Assembly (NCBI GenBank): GCA_018350325.1
Contig: JAEVLN010000006.1
Location: 4,500,545 to 4,564,544, forward strand
Length of the DNA stretch: 64,000 nucleotides
Reading direction: 5' to 3'
Origin: Globodera rostochiensis
Lineage: Eukaryota; Nematoda; Chromadorea; Rhabditida; Heteroderidae
Translations under genes and position numbers: made by a program
Shown: positions 27,757 to 40,707 of the stretch, one piece after another
Layout: each line of letters opens with the position of its first letter
Numbering within the stretch: the stretch's first letter is position 1
The notes under the pieces: generated by a model
The model's input: only the letters and a program-made list of their open reading frames with translations
What the model was told of the DNA's origin: nothing
Databases searched by the model: none

Positions 27757-28616
27757 TAATTTTTTACGCAAAGCTAACAAAAAAAACTTAAATCTTAAAG
27801 TTTTACAATAAATTTTCATATAAAATTATTGATTTTAGACAATCTCAGACTAATGTGAACAACGAACACAGATCAACGCGGGGTTTGAGAACCAAATATA
27901 GACCGATTAATCCATTTTTTTTTTATTAATATGCGCAAAAATTCGACAAAAAATGTGATAAGAATATTTAAAATAGAATAAAATACAATAACCTTTTTAT
28001 AAAAATTCCAAATATAAAAAACTTCATTCTAAAAGCAAAACTGTATTTTTATAATAATTTAAAAAAAAAAAAAAAATTCTAAAAAATTTATATACGAAAA
28101 ACATACCCCCTGTATAAAGATGATAAAATTAGAAACTTGGACAGAAATGTCAGAATAGAGTTAGCACTGCAATATAAATTGATTAAATAAACCACGATTA
28201 TAAATAGCAAATTTTATAATTATATTAAACCAACACAGCACTTATTCAAATAATATAAAATACCAAAAAATTGTTAAAGAAAATTAAAAAAAAACTTTAC
28301 AACACCTATAAAATAACCCCGAAAAATTATAATAAAGTAAAAACTATTCCGCCAAAAACAATCACTATAGAATTAAGGATTTGGCTATAAAAATTATATA
28401 TTAATATATTTTTTATTTTAACAGTGTATTCCCCATTTAATCATTGTAATTATTGTTATTTTTATTTCTTGGCATTGATATTAATTATTACAAAATACAT
28501 TTCTTTATTTTTAAATATAATATTATGTTATAAATTCATTTTATTATTATTTTTTTTATTCAGATATAACAATTTATGCAATTTCTTTAATCGCCTCTCT
28601 GGCGTTTGATCTTTTG
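27757..28616. repeat. Tandem duplication, unit 2 (860 bp)
   Basis: Second copy of 26879-27746, separated by about 10 bp. Base substitutions are very few compared with small indels. Either a recent duplication with indel-type sequencing error, or a false duplication left by assembly of two haplotypes. Confidence 0.9.
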
Positions 28617-29216
28617 ATTGTGTTCGGTTTTCTTCTTGATATTTTATTCGTTGATTATATTTATTGTTCTTCAATTTGGGAATCGTATTCGCGTTCTTTA
28701 TTGAAATTGTTTTCATTTGATTTTGGAAAGTAAAGCTTATTAGAAAGAGCGGAATCGAGGAGTCTTTAATTCCCGGAACGGAAACCCCGAAAAATCCGAC
28801 GGTGTGCGCGTGGTAATAAGAGCTTTTTTAAATATAAACTACCTTAAGTATTGCATAAAAGTAAAAGTGATAAATTGACTTAGCAATTCATAAAAATAAT
28901 AAGTGAGATTTATTTTTTTAAAAATCGCAAAATGTCTGTTTCTTGAAAAAAAATTTTAATATATCCCTTTAAAAAGAATATAAAATAAAATTGGGCATCC
29001 TCAACTTTTAAATGGCATTATTTAAAATACAAATAAAGTGAGTTCTCTGCTTATTCAAAAGACTATTAACTATTTTTTCTTCAGAAATCATTTAAAAATA
29101 TTAATAAAGTTAAAAGATTTTCAAAAGAAAAATAAAAAGTAAATTGCATTCTTGAAAATTCAATTAAAATAAAAGAAATAAATGATAAAATATATGTAAA
29201 AGAAACCAAGTGATAC

Positions 29217-29259
29217 GTAATTCCTTAGCTATATCGGAAGCGTCATCATATCCGGGTGT
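29217..29259 (-). CDS. Exon-like island, 43 bp
   Basis: On the - strand, acceptor TTGTTGCAG, then TPGYDDASDIAKEL, donor C|GTATCA. The composition is protein-like and GC-richer than the flanks. Too short to classify. Confidence 0.22.
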
Positions 29260-30552
29260 CTGCAACAATAAAATAAACAAAGAAGAACTTTACAGTAAAG
29301 TTGTAAAAAGTTTATATCTTTTAATTAACATTATATAATAAAGAATAAACAAATTATTTAAATATTCTAGGAAACAGTATATAGGATAAACAAAAAAAAT
29401 TAAATTGCGAATTTTAAATCAAATCTAAAATTACCAATTTAAATTCATTTTATTTTGACGCTGTTGCTTATGTAACTTTTTAAAATATTAATTTTATGGT
29501 TGCGTTATAAATCAATTTTTTAAAAATTTACATTGTTGTTAATTATTTATTAATTAATTTTTTTAATGAAGAATGCTTGACAAAGCATTTATTATTTTTG
29601 TTATACATTTTATTATTTCTGCATACTTCTGCCGGAGACTAATATTCTGAAGAAATCAATCAATCAATCATTTTCTTTTGCATTTTTTAACATGATATAT
29701 AAATGTAAATTGAAATAGCTTTTACGTGAAATTACCAACATGGTAGGTTTTGTTTTAACTTTTTATTTTGTAATGTTTTTATACATTAGTTTTCTTTTGG
29801 TTATAATATTATATCTATCGTTTAAGTGAAAGCTTATTCAAAGAATATAAATATAGACTTAGATTTTTTAAATTTGTATTTAGAAGCGTTTGGTTCATTA
29901 ATCATTTAACCTAATCCACACGCAAATGATGAGATGAGCCAATCGATGAGATTTTTCACTGCCATCTACTTGCATAAATATATTCAAAAACCAACACAGA
30001 AGATATTTGGCAAATTTATTTAAATAAAAATGTTTATTTGCACCTTTTTGTGCTGATATTTAAATTTTTAAAAATTATATATAGTGTAAAAGAAAATGAT
30101 AAAATGTTTTGACCAAAAAATCAAAGAATTAACGATCCGACATAAGAAAAACAATTTTGTAAAATTTTTGTATTTATATTTTTTAAATTTGTTGTATCGC
30201 CTTGAAATTAAGTTAAATATAATAATATTCCTTCTAATGGCGATTAAATGAGTTCATTGATTGGTTAATTTAATAAGTTTTTAAATTGGTAAAAAATTAT
30301 AGTTTCAATAAATTTAAAAAATTAGATTCTTGCTGGAATTACGATATATTAAAAGTGATGGACACACATAATAATACATTAATAGGAACTTATTTTTTAT
30401 ATATTTGATTCCGTTTTCATTAATATATTTCAAACTAAAATGTAAGTGAATTCGTTGACACTAAGCAAGAAAGTGATCTTTAAACTTATTTATTTATTTG
30501 ATGAATTATTTAAACATCACACTTTTAGTTGTAATGGAAAAATGACGTCTAC

Positions 30553-30612
30553 GCTGATACCACGTTTTCGTTCATCATTTTCCCCGGTTCGTAGACTGAT
30601 CGCGTTTTGCGC
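30553..30612 (-). CDS. Exon-like island, 60 bp
   Basis: On the - strand, acceptor TTGCACAG and donor AGC|GTAGAC bound exactly 20 codons (AQNAISLRTGENDERKRGIS). Hydrophilic, with purine-biased first codon positions. The + strand is also open here, so the strand is not certain. Function unknown. Confidence 0.25.
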
Positions 30613-31522
30613 CTGTGCAACTTGCCGGTTTATATTATATTATCTTTGCTTTTTGTAAAATTGGTTTTGTTTCTAATTTGATTTCATGTTTAAGCTTAAC
30701 AATTTTAATCTTAATTATTGTGTTGTTTTTTAGTCATAACTTTTGTTGTAATTCACGACTTGGGTCGCACGGTTTATCTGTAAATTAATCAATTAAGATT
30801 CTGTCTGCATTATATTTTATAAAGAATTTTATGTTTCGTTTTATTTTATTTTAAATTTGTAATTAATAATAATTGTTCATTGTTTTACTATTTTTTTGAA
30901 CAAATTAAGATTTTGTTTATATTTTAAAGTTTATTTTTGCACCTAGCATTTTAAATGAATAGTGTTTAAGAGATGTTTATTAATATGTAAGTTTTTATTC
31001 GTCAAATAACTTATCGACAACCTCTTTAATTGATAATCACCTTATAAAAATCTTAATTGCTTTCATTGTTATTTTTTTAATAATTTAATAAATTTTTTCA
31101 GATATTTAGTTTTCAATCATATTTTTTCTTTTTAAAATTTTATTGCATTTTTATTAAAATGTTTAGTTTTATTTAATCTAGACAAAAAATTTATCGTAAA
31201 TTTTAAAATTAACATCATTGATTTCTTTGTTATTTAAGAGAATATTGTTTTAATCACTAAATTAATTACGTTTTTTGGTAATCTTCCACATTCTTTTCAA
31301 TAATCTTTCGGAGTTACCGGCAGTGTGTGTACCCAGTCGTTGTAACCAGCCATTTTTTTTCATCGATAGTTTAATAAAAGAATTCCCAAATTTAAATTTA
31401 CAAAATAATATTTCCGCATTAATATTTTTAGGCACGTCTTGGTATTCAGTCTGATAGCTGCTAAAATAAAAGATTTATTTATGTGAACTAAGATTTTGTT
31501 AACCTTTTCTCATTTTTTATAG

Positions 31523-31570
31523 TTCTGATTTGCCACATGGCTCCTCCCATGCATTTTGTTGCGGATCTGC
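31523..31570 (+). CDS. Exon-like island, 48 bp, with strong splice sites
   Basis: Acceptor CATTTTTTATAG and donor GATCTGC|GTAATTC. The best frame reads LICHMAPPMHFVADL; a second frame is also open. It lies in a T-rich stretch, as expected for an intron on this strand. Neighbouring exons were not found with matching phase. Confidence 0.25.
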
Positions 31571-31959
31571 GTAATTCATTTTTATATAGTTATATATATG
31601 GCACAAATTTTAATTATTTAACTATTTATGTTCAAGTCCCAAAAGAGCTTTTTGATTTCTTTAAATTATTCTGATAAAAAATATTTGTTTGAATTGAATC
31701 GATTTATTCTGCTATTTATTAATAAAGGTTTTAATTACAATAGTAAATAATTGATCAAAAATATGAAGAATTGCAAACGCCTCAAGCTTAAAATGTTAAT
31801 TTTATTATGTTGCTAAAACAAAATTTTAGTCCAAAAAAGAATTAATTGCGTGTATATTTCTTAACACCGCAAACTTATCTAACAGCAATTTTGAGAAGTT
31901 TAAATAAATGGAATTTCAAATTAAAACTTTTAAAGTAAATCATCAAACATTATTGCTCG

Positions 31960-32075
31960 GAAATGGCTTCGATCGATAAACGATACTTATTTCGATAAAT
32001 TATCGTTATCGAAAATTATCGAAATCTAGGATTATTTCTGTTCGATATACGATACGATCTTTCGAGAAAAATATC
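31960..32075. repeat. Cluster of short TATCG/CGATA repeats, possible transposon remnant
   Basis: Many short palindromic units (TCGATAAACGATA, TTATCGTTATCGAAAATT) crowd about 100 bp, resembling the subterminal repeat blocks of the hAT elements elsewhere in the window. No terminal repeats or target duplication were found. Confidence 0.35.
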
Positions 32076-32451
32076 AAACTATAAAATTCGATAATTTGCA
32101 ATTTTTATAGCAAAATTTTTTACCGATTACGATAAAAAAAGCAATAAAACCATCAATATTGTAGTGCAATGTTAGTAATGCTTTGTTAAGAGATCTAGCG
32201 GCTCGAGACTTGCAATTTACCGAGACACATCGAGACCGAGAAATGACCTCGTGACCCAAAAATTTGTCTTATTCAATTTTTGCATACATGACGTTTAATG
32301 TTGTCCATGTTTTTATTTTGATTTTGTTTTGTGAGCTTTTTTAATTTATGTTTTTTGTTGCATCTGTGTGTGAGGTTTTTAATATGACGTCATTTCGCCA
32401 TAATCCTACATATATACCTAAATAATTTTAATAAAATTATTAATCTTTTAG

Positions 32452-32544
32452 ATTTGTGTTAGAAGCAACATTCATTCCCTTGAAGCGGCTTCAATTTACG
32501 AGCTATTTACTATTTTTCTTGATAAACAATTAAATAAATTTTAA
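32452..32544 (+). CDS. Exon-like island, likely terminal exon (30 codons)
   Basis: Acceptor TTAATCTTTTAG is followed in frame by ICVRSNIHSLEAASIYELFT and on to TAA 32542-32544. An AATAAA lies just beyond at 32548-32553. No GT donor occurs within it. Amphipathic, protein-like composition. The upstream exons of the gene were not identified. Confidence 0.33.
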   Translation: MCVRSNIHSLEAASIYELFTIFLDKQLNKF

Positions 32545-32616
32545 CAGAATAAAACAAAAGTTATAAACCAAAATTATTGACATCTGTTCAATTTTAAAAA
32601 TTTTAAAAAACGCCAG

Positions 32617-32727
32617 GCTGCTCGCAGAGACTACGGTTGCCCACCTGTGAACAGAACTCTTCACAGACCATATGCTATGTGTCTACACGATATCGGCTTA
32701 GTTCACGGTTACCCCAAATTCCAATAA
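32617..32727 (+). CDS. Exon-like island, possible terminal exon (36 codons)
   Basis: After acceptor AAACGCCAG the frame reads AARRDYGCPPVNRTLHRPYA and on, ending at TAA 32725-32727 inside an AATAAA (32723-32728). This is the most GC-rich patch nearby, and other frames contain stops or are less protein-like. No family recognised. Confidence 0.28.
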   Translation, partial: AARRDYGCPPVNRTLHRPYAMCLHDIGLVHGYPKFQ

Positions 32728-32984
32728 AATTTATTTATGCTAAACTTAGCCAAATAGTATATTGTTTAAACATTTTTTTTCTTCAAACACATTTATATTA
32801 CATTAAAAGGAACTTAATTTAAAATATAATACTTGGATTTGATTGACGTAATTATTTAAAAAATCTAAAATCGATCAACTGTATAAATATATGTGGTAAC
32901 TTTACAATATTATCATGAACAATATTTAACAATAAATCTCTTTTATATGACAACATAAATATCTCATCAAAACATAATAAAATT

Positions 32985-33024
32985 CTAGCGGTTGGTGCGC
33001 CTAACGGCGCACCTAAACCGCTAG
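32985..33024. repeat. 40-bp hairpin
   Basis: CTAGCGGTT..GGTGCGCC pairs with GGCGCACC..AACCGCTAG around a TAAC loop, with a two-base bulge. It is isolated in AT-rich DNA. It could be a transcribed structure or the fused ends of a deleted transposon. No target duplication seen. Confidence 0.6.
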
Positions 33025-34396
33025 TGTTAATAATTTGCAAAATTAAATGCCTATTTCATTTTGGCAAATTCTTAAATCTTGCACTAAGAATTAGAGTACG
33101 ACAATTTCAATGTTCTTAAACTTATTTAATAATTAAATTTTTCTGATAAATATTCAATAATTGCAGGTTCCAACATTTTATTGATTTAAGAAAAATAATC
33201 TCCTGCCTTTGGCATTATTTTGACTGCCTTTCAATCTGCGCCAATTTTATGCAGCATTTGTGTTTTCAAATTGAAAGAATTTGATGCACAGGCAGTTAAA
33301 TTGCGTAATTTTGTCTTTCAATCTTTATGGGTTCTTATTATCATATCTTTCATATTATCTATCATTTTTAAGTGATTGTTAATTGCATATTAGGAGTAGT
33401 TTTATTAATGTTATACTGCATTTTTAGTTTTTGGACATGTGAATTGATAAGAAATTCTTTAGCTCTTGAGCTAATATTTTCTGTTAGTTTAAAATAAATT
33501 ATTTAATAATTATAAAGTAATTGTCTTAACAATATAGTAAGTTATTTCCAGTGTGTGAGTCGGTGCAAATTATATTCATTTATTGGGTAAAGTATTAAAA
33601 TAAATCTATATAATACTGTAGACCGATGATTAAGGGTTCAATATAATAAATAAATTATATAGAACTTTAAGAAAAGTTAATTTAAAAAATACACTCTTAC
33701 GGGCCAGAATTTTTTTAGGGCAAATTTTAAAATTTTAATCAAATGCATAAAATAAAATTAATATGCTAATTAATGGGCCAATGAGATTATAAGCAATACG
33801 GTAAGGGCGCACCATTGCGGGGCGGTGGATTTATTTAATATTTTCCGTCGACACACATCCAAAGTTTTGTATGTTTTGATTTGTAGAATGAGCAGGGTCT
33901 ATTTATTTGATCAAGAATGAAAATTAATTAAATATTTCAACGCTCTTGCAAATTTGTTTTTTTATAAATGCAGACAATTCTTTTGATATCAATTGTTTCT
34001 TTTTATTTTAATACATATTGCGAGGCTATCTTTGGCACGTTTTAAGCTTATTATAATTTATTTAATTTTAATTATACATGAGTTTAGCAAGGAAATTCTG
34101 ATGTCTACTAAACATTTGATGTTTTGGATAACAAACTGTTCACTTTTTACAAATCGTCGTTATTGACAAGGTCTTAAAGAAGTTTTATCAAAATATTATT
34201 TTTTTAAAAAAGTTTTATCAAAATATTATAAGTCATTCAGCAAATCCATTATAATAAAAACAAAAATTTATTAAATGTACGCTGTTTGAATATTTTAAAC
34301 CAATCAAAAACTCTCAACAATTTATATAGATATTTAAAACATATCAAGAATTATAGAAAATGCCATAATGAACCATTAATTATTAAGACAACGATA
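33025..34396. other. AT-rich DNA, nothing recognised
   Basis: No ORF, repeat boundary or RNA gene that I can support. A modest GC patch lies at about 33800-33830, without splice signals. Confidence 0.5.
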
Positions 34397-34612
34397 TGTT
34401 AAAATAAACAATAATTTATTATTCAAATTAATCCAACACTCCGGAGGACTATTATTTACACATCTCTGTTTCAAAAGTGAAAGAAAATTAAAAAAACAAA
34501 ATTTCTAATTTTTGTCAATTAAAATTTTAACATTCAAATTGAGCACTTTAGCTCATTTTATAATTTTGTTTGAAAAACACTTTACTAAATAAAAAAGGCA
34601 GCATGATCTTTG
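34397..34612. repeat. Dispersed repeat, copy 2 (partner at 22341-22500)
   Basis: Direct-orientation match to 22341-22500: ACACTCCGGAGGACTATT and GTTTGAAAAACACT are shared, with about 70 bp more between them here. Confidence 0.6.
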
Positions 34613-37600
34613 GATATAAGTACAACCTTTCGGTCAGACAGTTCCAAAATTTCAAATAAAAGTTAAACGAAATCCATTAAAACTAAAAATAAACTTGTAT
34701 AAATAATATTACGGACAAAATAAAAGATACAATATTTTAAATCTTTCCCTACAAAAGTTAAAAGTAAAACTTGACGACAGTTTATAAAAAATGGCAAAAT
34801 ATATGCAAAAATTAAAGAAATTTTCAAATTGTATTAAAAGGTTACTCAAGGATGTTGAAGAAACAATACTCTAATTATAAATAGAAAATTTTAAATATTA
34901 ATTATAGAATAATTAAAGAACTAAATCTAAGAAAATATTCTAACCCAAATACAAACTGAGAAATAAATAATTAAATTTTTGTTTAAATAATGTATGGGAA
35001 TTTAGGTTGAGATAAAACTACTACAAAAAAACTCACGTGTATCGATCATCTACGTATCGCCGAAATGCGAAGCGTATCGCCGAAATGTGGAAGACACCAC
35101 ATAATAAATATTCAAATTAATTAATAAATAAATTATTACTTACTCAAAAAACAAATAAAAATATCATTCATTTTCTTTCATAAAATAAAATTCACTGTAA
35201 TTAAAACTTTCATAAATTTGTTAAACTCAAATTAATTTTTGTTAACAAATAATAAAACCAAACAAAATGTTTTTTAATCTTTCAAACAATAAATTAAACA
35301 ATGTTCATTTTTACCACATTTTAAAAGTAATAAACAACAAATTTAACCTAAAAGGATAATTGAATATTTGCCGTTGAAAAGTGAATCAAATGTTATTGTC
35401 AAAGAAAAAGATGGTGAAATTAAATCTTCAATTGCAAAAGGTATACATCAAATGTGCACTTTGAGAAGTGTCACTTTTCATTTCTCAATCGGTTGAAAAT
35501 TATAAAATAAAAATTATTTAAAGTAATGAATAAAACATAACACCTAAAAAAAGGAGTTAACACAAAAAAACTAAGTTTATGAATGTGAATAAAATCATAT
35601 AGAATCATCACTATTATTGAAATAAAATAATTACAATGATAAATCAATAAATAAAAAGTTATAAAATAAAAATTTTATTTTGAATGATAAAGCAAAGCTT
35701 TACTTATTGGAAAAGCAATTTCCAGTCTCCGAAAGGAGAAAAGATATAAATTGGAAAAAATCTTGAAACTGTTACAATAATAGAATCCATAGCATTTTCT
35801 GCTTAACTTTAAAAATGATTTCTAAAATAGAATAAATCTATTAAAATTTCATGGATCAATCCAAATATGTTTATTTAAATAAGCGATATCAACCCAATTG
35901 TTAATATTTAATCGTATAATTCTGACGAAGAAGATAACGACGAAAAATTTATTTACCAATTAGATAATTAAAATATCTAACTAAAATATTTGTTTCAATT
36001 ATTAATGATGCATTATTTAAAAAAAGTCAAACCATTTAAAATAAAAAATACTATATAATAGTAAGCCTGAAAACGGTGTACAAGCTTTGAATAATTTTAG
36101 TATGTGTATAAAATTATTATTAGTTGTTAATGAACAAAAAATAAAAAACGATCCAGTATAAATTTCACTTCAACAAAAACATAATAAATAAAACAATTAA
36201 TATAAGAAAAGTAATAAAAAATAAATCATTTTTTGAAGTGTCGCATTTAGACAGTTATTACTTCCATTTAATTTCAAAATATCTAAAGTGGTTTTTCAAA
36301 GAAAAAAAATGCAAAAATTTCTATAATTAAACTTATACATTTAAAGATTAGTGGAATTTTAAGTTCAAAGATAAAGATTTATATAAATTTACTTTTTTTA
36401 AATGCAGAAGAAGATGAAGTTATTCAATTAAAAACAGACCGATTTAAAAATAATAAAACCTTAGCTTTGTTAAGATTGGCATGCTTAGATGAATGATCAC
36501 TGTCCCGAGACATTGGAAGCGGAACTAGGCATACTTATCATTCTTAAAATAAAAATCAATATTTAAATTCATTTGTTCTCAATGAGCAAAAAATAAAAAT
36601 GTAGTTTATACAGCAATAAAAATTAAAAATAAATCTAAGTTGGCAAACATAGACAAGTGTTTGAATAAAAGGTTAATTATCCACTTGGAAGTTTGCATTA
36701 ATATAAATTATTTCTGAACCTATTAATAGCGCATGTTAAAACATTACGACAATATAATAACATAAGAAATTACATTATATTTAACTAAATAAAAATTGAA
36801 TTTTTCTTTCATATATATCATAAAAATTTATGTACAGCCTAACATAATATTATTTCTTCCTTTAAGCTTTATAAGCGACCATTCAAAAATAATTAAATTG
36901 ATACAAAGAAATTAAAGGAGTTAAAAAAATTACATTTTCGAATTGTGAAACTGAAGTGTAAGCGGTAGAGTCTTAGAAAAAAAGCAAAAAAATAATAATG
37001 GAAGAAAACAATGTTGTTTGATTTTCTGAACAAAAAAATTCAGGATTCAGTTCTTCATTAAGTTAAAAAATAAAAACAATTAAATTATGCGTTTTTGTTT
37101 CTAAGTCTAAAAGTTATTGATGAACTATCGGTTCCTTATTTTTTTCGAAAAAAATCTATATATTGTTTCACTTTCTTTTTGGAAAACAAAAAGTCTTCCT
37201 TAAAGATTGCAATAATAGTGTTTATGAAATATTTTTATTTTTCAATGAGGGTTAACAGATTTTTGGAACGGCGCATGGTTTACACGCGCGCCCAGCTGAA
37301 GAATCATTAAAAATTTTGTTTTTAAATGTAAAAACTAAACCTTCAAAAAATTAAAGCCCTTAAAAACTTAAATTAAAAATTAAAAAATATGTTTAAGAAA
37401 TCAGTAGCAGTATGAATACAGTGGGGAGGGAAATTCGCCGCCGTCAATACACGAAATATGACAAGTATAAATTAATATTTATTTTATAATTGTAATTACT
37501 TTTAATAATCAATACGTTAGTAACAAAATCAAAAGAATAAAATGCTTAATGATAAGTTCAAAAAAATGCAAAAATTTAACAATTAAAAAAAATAATTCCG

Positions 37601-39543
37601 GCAAAGTTTAAAAGGCTGCAAAATAAACGGTTCTGATAAAAATTAATTATTTAATTACTTCTTACAGATGAAGCTGATTAGTGAGGTGCTAACATAAAAA
37701 ATATTTTTAGAAACAAATAGAATTAAATTTTAAATTGTTATTAATTAAAGCCTAACAAATCCAAACAAACATTTCAATAATTTAAACTAAAAAACAATTA
37801 ACATCGGATTGAAATTAAAAATTTATCTCGAAAACATTAACATATTCTGAAACTGTAAAATTGTTGTTAAGTAATTTTCCACGCCATAAAACAAAATACC
37901 AAAAGAGCAAAAAGAAACCGATAAAAACTAATTTTTAAAAATTTAAAAATAAAACCCAGATTTTGAATTCAGTGTGTGTACCTACCGTAATGAACACAGG
38001 ATACTCAAGTTATTATACTCGTTGGAGGTCACTGGATCATCACAATAAACTTGTACTCACCACGAGAAAATGCATTCATCAGTCAAATTATGTCGTTATT
38101 GTCCATTGTATTATTATTGTCTTAAACAACAATTTATTGAATTTCAAAACAGGCTAAGACTAGAGCGCATCGCAACGCCGTAAAAGGTCTCGAATAATAA
38201 TTTACAAACAATTAAATCAAGCATTGACTATTAAATTGTTATTTAAACACAAATGTTTTGGAATCACAATGTGCTAAAAACATCAAGCTTTGTTTTAATT
38301 AAATTGAAAATATTAGAATGGCGTACTTCATATTGGCATATTGCTCTCGAAATTTATATTTATAATAAAACAATTTTTATAAACCCAAATTCTTTAATCT
38401 TTTAATATGCTAAAACGCATCTCCTCTGAAGCTGGAATATTCGAATCCCTGAAGGAATTTGGAAAAAGCCGCAATAAAACTTAAATTATTTTGAAAAAGC
38501 TTTTAATACATTAAATCTAAATGCAATTGTGTATTCTTAAACATGTTACTAAAAATAAGAAGGCGAACGACCAATAAAAGAATAAGTTTCATAATTTAAA
38601 TAACAATTCGTAGATTATAAATGAAAATAAACAATATTTGATTAAAAACAATTAGTTTTTGTAAGACTCAAAGTTTCTTTGTGTTGTCGGCCGCACTGAG
38701 AAACCAAATTTCCATACTTCAGCTGGGGGGGGGAGGCTGCAGCCGGCCCGAAAAATTTTTGAGAAAAACCATAAGGGTGACTTTTTTTTGCAAATTTGTG
38801 ACGAATATCCTGATCGGGGGATTTTTTTAAATTCCTGGCTCTAATCGGCACGGCCCTGGTATCGGGTAAAACACAAAAATTGCCCCTAAATTGGATTTTA
38901 GAGAAAATTTTCTTCTGGAAATTTAATAACCCCCAAAAATACTTAAACCCCTAACTCATAGTTTATCATCCATTCTCTCCGTTATCTCGTCAAATTTTAC
39001 TCAGTAAAAAGGTGATAAAATTGCATTCGAACTGTTAAATAGGTAGAAACAATTATTAGAGGTTGGATTATAGGTTGGCAATTAAAAATTTACGGCAATT
39101 CCACAATAAGTTAATTTTATTTTATCTATTGAAAAACTGTAAAATATCAAAAAATTTTAACATATTAAAATTCAAAATTTATATTCCCCACAAATGCTGA
39201 TCTCTTACTGTCATTTTTCGATAAGATGCAAGCGGTTTAAATTTTGAACAAAATAGCAAACACTAATCAAAAAAAAAGCATTTTTAAATTTTAAAAATAT
39301 ATAATATTTGTATCATTAATATTGCTTAACCTTTAAACAGACCGCAAATTACAACTTTTAATAAACCAGCAACTCCGCAAACAGGTCTCAAGACCAAGTA
39401 AATAAAAAAATTAAAAATATCTTCATACGACTAACTTCTATACACGAATTTTGTAAATAAATCAAAATAAATAAAATCATATATTAATGCTAATAAAAAA
39501 ACATCTAAACCCATGAATATCAACAATCAAAGCTCCATTAAAA
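34613..39543. other. AT-rich desert; no supported gene
   Basis: About 4.9 kb, A-rich on the + strand. Small GC-richer patches (about 35040-35095 with a repeated GTATCGCCGAAATG, 36480-36535, 37255-37300, 37970-38090, 38405-38475, 38690-38860) are open in several frames but lack consistent splice signals. The 38690-38860 patch, with a G-run and GC-rich ends, may be transposon debris. Confidence 0.45.
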
Positions 39544-39741
39544 TTATAAAAATATTTTCATACCTAACAAAAATAAATAACAAAATTCTATTTTTCTTAT
39601 GATTGATAGTCCTAAATAAAGTTCTTCGTCACTGAGAGACGGTTGATGTTCAAAGTCCGCTTGACACCGAAAGAAGCACTTCTGGACTCTTATCGCAACT
39701 AAATATGGAAAACGGGATGCTGTTAACGAAGACAGTTTCAT
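39544..39741 (-). CDS. Small ORF or exon, about 65 aa
   Basis: ATG at 39741, three bases inside a possible exon that follows acceptor AAGGATAG. The frame reads MKLSSLTASRFPYLVAIRVQ, later PSLSDEELYLGLSI, and stays open to 39544; a donor TTAG|GTATGA lies near 39560. The GC-rich part is 39600-39741. It may be an internal exon. Unknown product. Confidence 0.3.
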   Translation of the reverse strand: MKLSSLTASRFPYLVAIRVQKCFFRCQADFEHQPSLSDEELYLGLSIIRKIEFCYLFLLGMKIFL

Positions 39742-40375
39742 AAGCCTATCCTTGAATTAAAAGCAATAAAATTTATATTATGCTCCATAAATTGGTAAAT
39801 AAAATAAATAAAAATAAATAATTTATAAAGTGTTTTATTAGCAAATAAAGAACATTGTAATAAATATGAAAATTATCAAACAAAACTTAAAATTAAAAAA
39901 AATATGAATCGGATTTTTTATAAAAAATTAAATTGATTTTAGCTTTTTAAACATTTTTTTAAATTTAGGTGCGACACAAAGGGGCCGTATATGACAACAT
40001 GCTAAAGATAATAAATAATTTCTTAATGAAGTGATCATCTTCTTAAAGGGGGTCATGCAACGAGACGAGTTTAGAACATAACCCGCAAAAAAGTCAGAGT
40101 GTAGACTAGAGATCGGACGGTACGGGAAAGTACCGACGCTTTTTCGGTACTTTTCGGTACTCAGGCATCGGTACTTTCCCGAAAAGTACCGACCGAACCT
40201 TTTCGGAAAGTACCGATGGTTTTCGGTACCGGTACTTTTTCGGTACTTTACCGAAAAGTACCGACCGAAAAAATCTGAGTACCGAAGGTACCGACCGAAC
40301 AAAATTTGAGTACCGAAAAAAGTACCGAATGGAAAAATTGGTAATATATTTGAATTTTTCAACCGTTATTCAAAA

Positions 40376-40456
40376 TATTACGTGGCTCAGTGGTTAAACT
40401 GTTCACCAAAAGACCTTATTGTCTGAGGTTCGAGTCCTCGAGTCAAATACCTTTTT
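40376..40456 (+). repeat. tRNA-derived SINE-like segment
   Basis: A perfect A box (TGGCTCA-GTGG at 40383) and B box (GGTTCGAGTCC at about 40428) are correctly spaced and followed by CCTTTTT, a Pol III stop. The acceptor arms do not pair, so it is not a working tRNA. Downstream, GGTTTAAACCCCGTCTTTGT (about 40506) recurs near 54434 in slightly changed form, as expected of a dispersed SINE body. Confidence 0.55.
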
Positions 40457-40707
40457 ATTATTTTTATTGAATGCCCTGCTGGTGAGTGATGTGGTTGCCT
40501 GGGGGTTTAAACCCCGTCTTTGTAAATAGTTTTTTGTGTCTTTTAATTAAGTTCATGGCAAAGAAAAACAATATTTGTTATGTATTTAAGATTTTTAAAT
40601 TGAAGGTAATTTAGGAATTTCTCAATTTTTTTGAAGAAAGTTAGTAGCAAATTAATTTTCAAAAATTTTAACCGATTCAAAACCTCTAAGATTTACATAA
40701 AGAATTA

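Larger units (their letters stand above)
28617..31522. other. AT-rich DNA with scattered exon-like islands
   Basis: A-rich to about 29.4 kb, then T-rich. Islands include 28742-28810 (+; acceptor TTATTAG, donor GCGTG|GTAATA, open in two frames), 29217-29259 (-), 30553-30612 (-) and an 18-codon ATG frame at 31297-31353 (-; starts MAGYNDWVHTLP). No continuous gene model could be built. Confidence 0.4.

Noticed and set aside
39928..40362. - strand ORF of 144 codons with many RYF/KYR repeats
   Set aside because: Mostly translation of the GGTACTTTTCGG array of the transposon at 40107; not a gene.
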